A stretch of 64,000 nucleotides of DNA from Arthrobacter sp. Alg241-R88 (lineage in GTDB: Bacteria; Actinomycetota; Actinomycetes; Actinomycetales; Micrococcaceae). A model generated the notes under the pieces. The model worked only from the letters and a program-made list of their open reading frames with translations, was not told the origin of the DNA and ran no database searches. Where the stretch lies: NCBI RefSeq assembly GCF_900537115.1, contig NZ_UNRG01000009.1:17686-81685 (forward strand), in the 5' to 3' direction. Position numbers and translations under genes: made by a program. This document shows positions 61,926 through 64,000 of this stretch, one piece after another. Within the stretch, counting starts at the first letter, position 1; every line of letters starts with the position of its first letter.

Positions 61926-62954
61926 GTGCCCGAGAGCCAGCGCCCGGCAGTCACGATTTCGGCTATTGCTGCCGAAGCGGGGGTGTCAGTGCCAACAGTT
62001 TCCCGCGTGCTCAACGGCAGGGGCGATGTTTCGGCACGGACCCGCGAGCGGGTGGAAGCCCTGCTGCGGGACCACGGCTACCAGCGGCGGGGGACACGTC
62101 CGGAAGTCCGGTCAGGCCTTATCGACCTCGTTTTCAACGATCTGGACAGCCCCTGGGCGGTGGAAATCATCCGTGGGGTGGAGGAAGCCGCCAACGAAGC
62201 GGGGGCCTCCACTGTGGTGTCCGCGATCCACCGCAAAACAAGTCCCACCTCCACCCGGCAGTGGCTGGACAACGTCAGTGCCAGGGCAAGTGACGGTGCC
62301 ATCCTTGTCACCACCGACCTCGATTCCTTCCTGCGGGCCGAACTGCAGCGCCTGCACGTTCCAGCAGTCGTCGTCGACCCCGCCGGCGTACCGGACCTGG
62401 ACGTGCCCACGATAGGTGCCACCAACTGGACCGGAGCGGTCGGCGCCACTGAGCACCTCACTGGAATGGGGCACAGGCGGATCGGATTTGTTGCCGGCAC
62501 CCCTGGCCTGTGGTGCAGCAGGGCCCGGCTGGACGGCTACCGCGCGGGCCTTGACGCAGCGGGGATTTCCTTCGATCCCGACCTGGTGGTGGAGGGGGAC
62601 TTCGACTACCAGTCCGGCTTCCGTGTCGGGTGCACGTTGCTCGAGCTGCCCCACCCGCCGTCTGCCGTTTTCGCCGCGAGCGACCAGATGGCCCTCGGAG
62701 TCTATGAGGCAGTGCGAAAGAAGGGGCTGCGGGTGCCCGAGGACATCAGCGTGGTTGGGTTTGACGACCTTCCTGAAGCACGCTGGGCGTCTCCTCCGCT
62801 GACCACCGTCCGGCAGCCGCTGGCGGAGATGGGCAAACTCGCCGCGCGCACCGTGCTTCGGATGCTCCAGGGGGAGGGCGTTGAAAGCCCCCGCGTGGAA
62901 CTCTCCACCAGGCTTGTGGTCAGGGAGAGCACCACGACGCCCCGCAACGGCTGA
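61926..62954 (+). CDS. LacI-family regulator of xylanase and deacetylase genes
   Basis: 342 residues. HTH TISAIAAEAGVSVPTVSRVLN, hinge after GYQRR, core with FAASDQMALGVY. GTG start after AGGAGGAATGC; an ATG 4 bases earlier is in another frame. TATACT at 61898-61903 is a likely -10. It lies between the GH10 gene and the deacetylase gene, whose promoters share the TTCCGGAA palindrome, so it is the probable repressor of both. Confidence 0.9.
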   Translation: MPESQRPAVTISAIAAEAGVSVPTVSRVLNGRGDVSARTRERVEALLRDHGYQRRGTRPEVRSGLIDLVFNDLDSPWAVEIIRGVEEAANEAGASTVVSAIHRKTSPTSTRQWLDNVSARASDGAILVTTDLDSFLRAELQRLHVPAVVVDPAGVPDLDVPTIGATNWTGAVGATEHLTGMGHRRIGFVAGTPGLWCSRARLDGYRAGLDAAGISFDPDLVVEGDFDYQSGFRVGCTLLELPHPPSAVFAASDQMALGVYEAVRKKGLRVPEDISVVGFDDLPEARWASPPLTTVRQPLAEMGKLAARTVLRMLQGEGVESPRVELSTRLVVRESTTTPRNG

Positions 62955-62981
62955 CGCGCACGGTAAGCCTTTGCGCCACCC

Positions 62982-63039
62982 TTGACGCCACCTGCTGCCT
63001 AAGCCTACGCTGAGCGCGTTCCGGAAATTTCCGGAAATT
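62982..63039 (+). promoter_or_regulatory. Deacetylase promoter with TTCCGGAA operator
   Basis: TTGACG (62982-62987), 18 bp, TACGCT (63006-63011), then TTCCGGAAATTTCCGGAA (63019-63036), a perfect 18-base palindrome that includes the centred site AATTTCCGGAAATT (63026-63039). Same geometry as the xylanase promoter. Confidence 0.75.
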
Positions 63040-63061
63040 CCGTGACTCCGATGAGGTAGAC

Positions 63062-63793
63062 ATGAACTTCCCACTTCGCCGCCCGTCATTTCTGCGTAAG
63101 GCGGCGCTGCCTTTCGCTGCCACCGTTGTGGCACTTGGTGCTGCCGTCCCGGCAGGCCTTGCGGGCGCCGCTCCTGCCCAGGCCGACCAGGCCACCCCCG
63201 CGATCGTCGATTCGACCAGGCACGAGGGCAAGTACCTAAGCCTGACTTTCGACGACGGTCCCGATCCCGTCAACACCCCAAAGCTGTTGGCCGTGCTGGA
63301 GAAGCACCACGTCAAGGCCACCTTCTGCCTCTGGGGAGACCACGTGAAGCAGCACCCGGAGATCGTCCGCCAAATCGCGGACGCGGGCCACCTGCTCTGC
63401 AACCACACGATGCATCACGACAACATGGGCGGCTGGAGCGCTGAGGCCATCAGGGCGGATCTTGAAGAGACGAGTGCGGTTATCCGCGAGGCCGTTCCAG
63501 AGGCGAAAATCAACTACTTCCGCGCTCCCTACGGAAGCTGGGGACAAACTCCCGAGGTCGCCGCAAGCATGGGCATGCAGCCCCTTGGCTGGGCCACGGT
63601 GGTGGGTGACTGGGATCCGCCGGGAACCGCAGAACTGGTTCGCCGCATCAGGGATGGCGTCACGCCAGGAGGAGTGGTGCTCCTGCACGACGGTGGCGGG
63701 GACAGGAGCCAGACGGTGGAAGCGGTGGACCAGGTCATTTCGGAACTGCAGTCCGAAGGCTGGCGCTTCGACCGGCCTGCCCGCCGCGGCTGA
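63062..63793 (+). CDS. Secreted NodB-type polysaccharide deacetylase (CE4)
   Basis: 243 residues with a signal peptide cleaved near AQA (residue 41). CE4 motifs: TFDDGP (62-67), H115 and H119 in HTMHH (metal), RAPYG (154-158) and LLHDGGG near the end. Activity could be acetylxylan esterase or peptidoglycan/chitin deacetylase. The operator shared with GH10 and the neighbouring xylA favour acetylxylan. MNFPLRRPSFLRKA at the start is a typical Sec n-region. Confidence 0.87.
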   Translation: MNFPLRRPSFLRKAALPFAATVVALGAAVPAGLAGAAPAQADQATPAIVDSTRHEGKYLSLTFDDGPDPVNTPKLLAVLEKHHVKATFCLWGDHVKQHPEIVRQIADAGHLLCNHTMHHDNMGGWSAEAIRADLEETSAVIREAVPEAKINYFRAPYGSWGQTPEVAASMGMQPLGWATVVGDWDPPGTAELVRRIRDGVTPGGVVLLHDGGGDRSQTVEAVDQVISELQSEGWRFDRPARRG

Positions 63794-63827
63794 CCTCCTC
63801 GCCAGGCGCAATCCGTCACCCGCGCCC

Positions 63828-63872
63828 TTGACGGCACCGCTGCCGCAACAATATAGTTCAATTCATAAACTA
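63828..63872 (+). promoter_or_regulatory. xylA promoter with possible XylR (ROK) operator
   Basis: TTGACG (63828-63833), 18 bp, TATAGT (63852-63857). TAGTT-n9-AACTA (63854-63872) covers the start point and resembles ROK-type xylose repressor sites. No xylR gene lies in the window, so the regulator is presumed elsewhere. Confidence 0.55.
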
Positions 63873-63914
63873 ATTGGCTGTTCCGGCCATACTCTTTGAC
63901 TGCAAGGACGCATC

Positions 63915-64000
63915 ATGACTCTTTCCCCGACCCCTTCTGACAAGTTCACTTTTGGTCTTTGGACTGTTGGCTGGACCGGTGCTGACCCGTTCGGTGTTGC
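63915..64000 (+). CDS. xylA: Xylose isomerase, 5' end only
   Basis: 28 codons before the window ends. The start MTLSPTPSDKFTFGLWTVGW is characteristic of class I actinobacterial xylose isomerase, in which FTFGLWTVGW opens the first barrel strand. Converts D-xylose to D-xylulose. It follows the deacetylase gene with its own promoter. Confidence 0.85.
   Translation, partial: MTLSPTPSDKFTFGLWTVGWTGADPFGV

Overview
The window comes from a high-GC actinobacterium, most likely Arthrobacter or Pseudarthrobacter (Micrococcaceae). This is judged from base composition, GTG/TTG starts, the protein families present (MptB-type mannosyltransferase, DUF222/HNH, DUF3072, a Rox-type rifamycin monooxygenase) and several LacI-controlled sugar loci. 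The genus call is inference. No rRNA, tRNA, CRISPR array or insertion sequence was seen. The left-edge gene (GH127) and the right-edge gene (xylA) are cut by the window.

Region A (1-12.9 kb) is an L-arabinan utilisation locus. It holds a secreted and a lipoprotein GH43 arabinanase, a CUT1 ABC importer without its own ATPase, an intracellular GH43, a DUF624 protein, a GH51 arabinofuranosidase, a GH127 beta-L-arabinofuranosidase and a LacI regulator. Four copies of a TTACAACGTTGTAA-type palindrome lie at the divergent promoter, before the GH51 gene and before the regulator gene, so the regulon can be read from the sequence.

Region B (12.9-37.4 kb) is mixed chromosomal content: an RsgA-like GTPase behind a short leader-like ORF and hairpin, a diguanylate cyclase, a SulP transporter, three GT-C mannosyltransferase-like proteins, a rifamycin monooxygenase with a matching RAE-type promoter palindrome, two SDRs, three VOC proteins, a decayed flavin reductase, an HNH protein, a GntR-MFS pair with a clear operator, a MOSC protein and a short UvrA paralogue.

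Region C (37.4-52.7 kb) is the least familiar system. An 11-gene leftward unit runs from a sugar-binding lipoprotein and two permeases through two Gfo/Idh dehydrogenases, two xylose-isomerase-like TIM barrels and a ThuA protein. It ends in a dihydroxyacetone-kinase-like kinase, an RpiB-like isomerase and a 3-hydroxyacyl-CoA-dehydrogenase-like enzyme. Divergently, a LacI regulator is translationally coupled to a sugar-acid dehydratase and an FAH-family enzyme. It looks like an uptake and keto-sugar degradation pathway ending in four-carbon sugar phosphates, with a parallel sugar-acid branch. The substrate is not known from sequence.

Region D (52.9-64 kb) is a beta-xylan/xyloside locus: GH3 enzyme, CUT1 importer, LacI, aldose 1-epimerase, secreted GH10 xylanase, a second LacI, a secreted NodB-type deacetylase and the start of xylose isomerase. 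Most substrate-responsive promoters here share one design, TTGAC(G/C)-like -35, about 18 bp, TAnnnT-like -10, and a palindromic operator with a central CG just after the expected start point.
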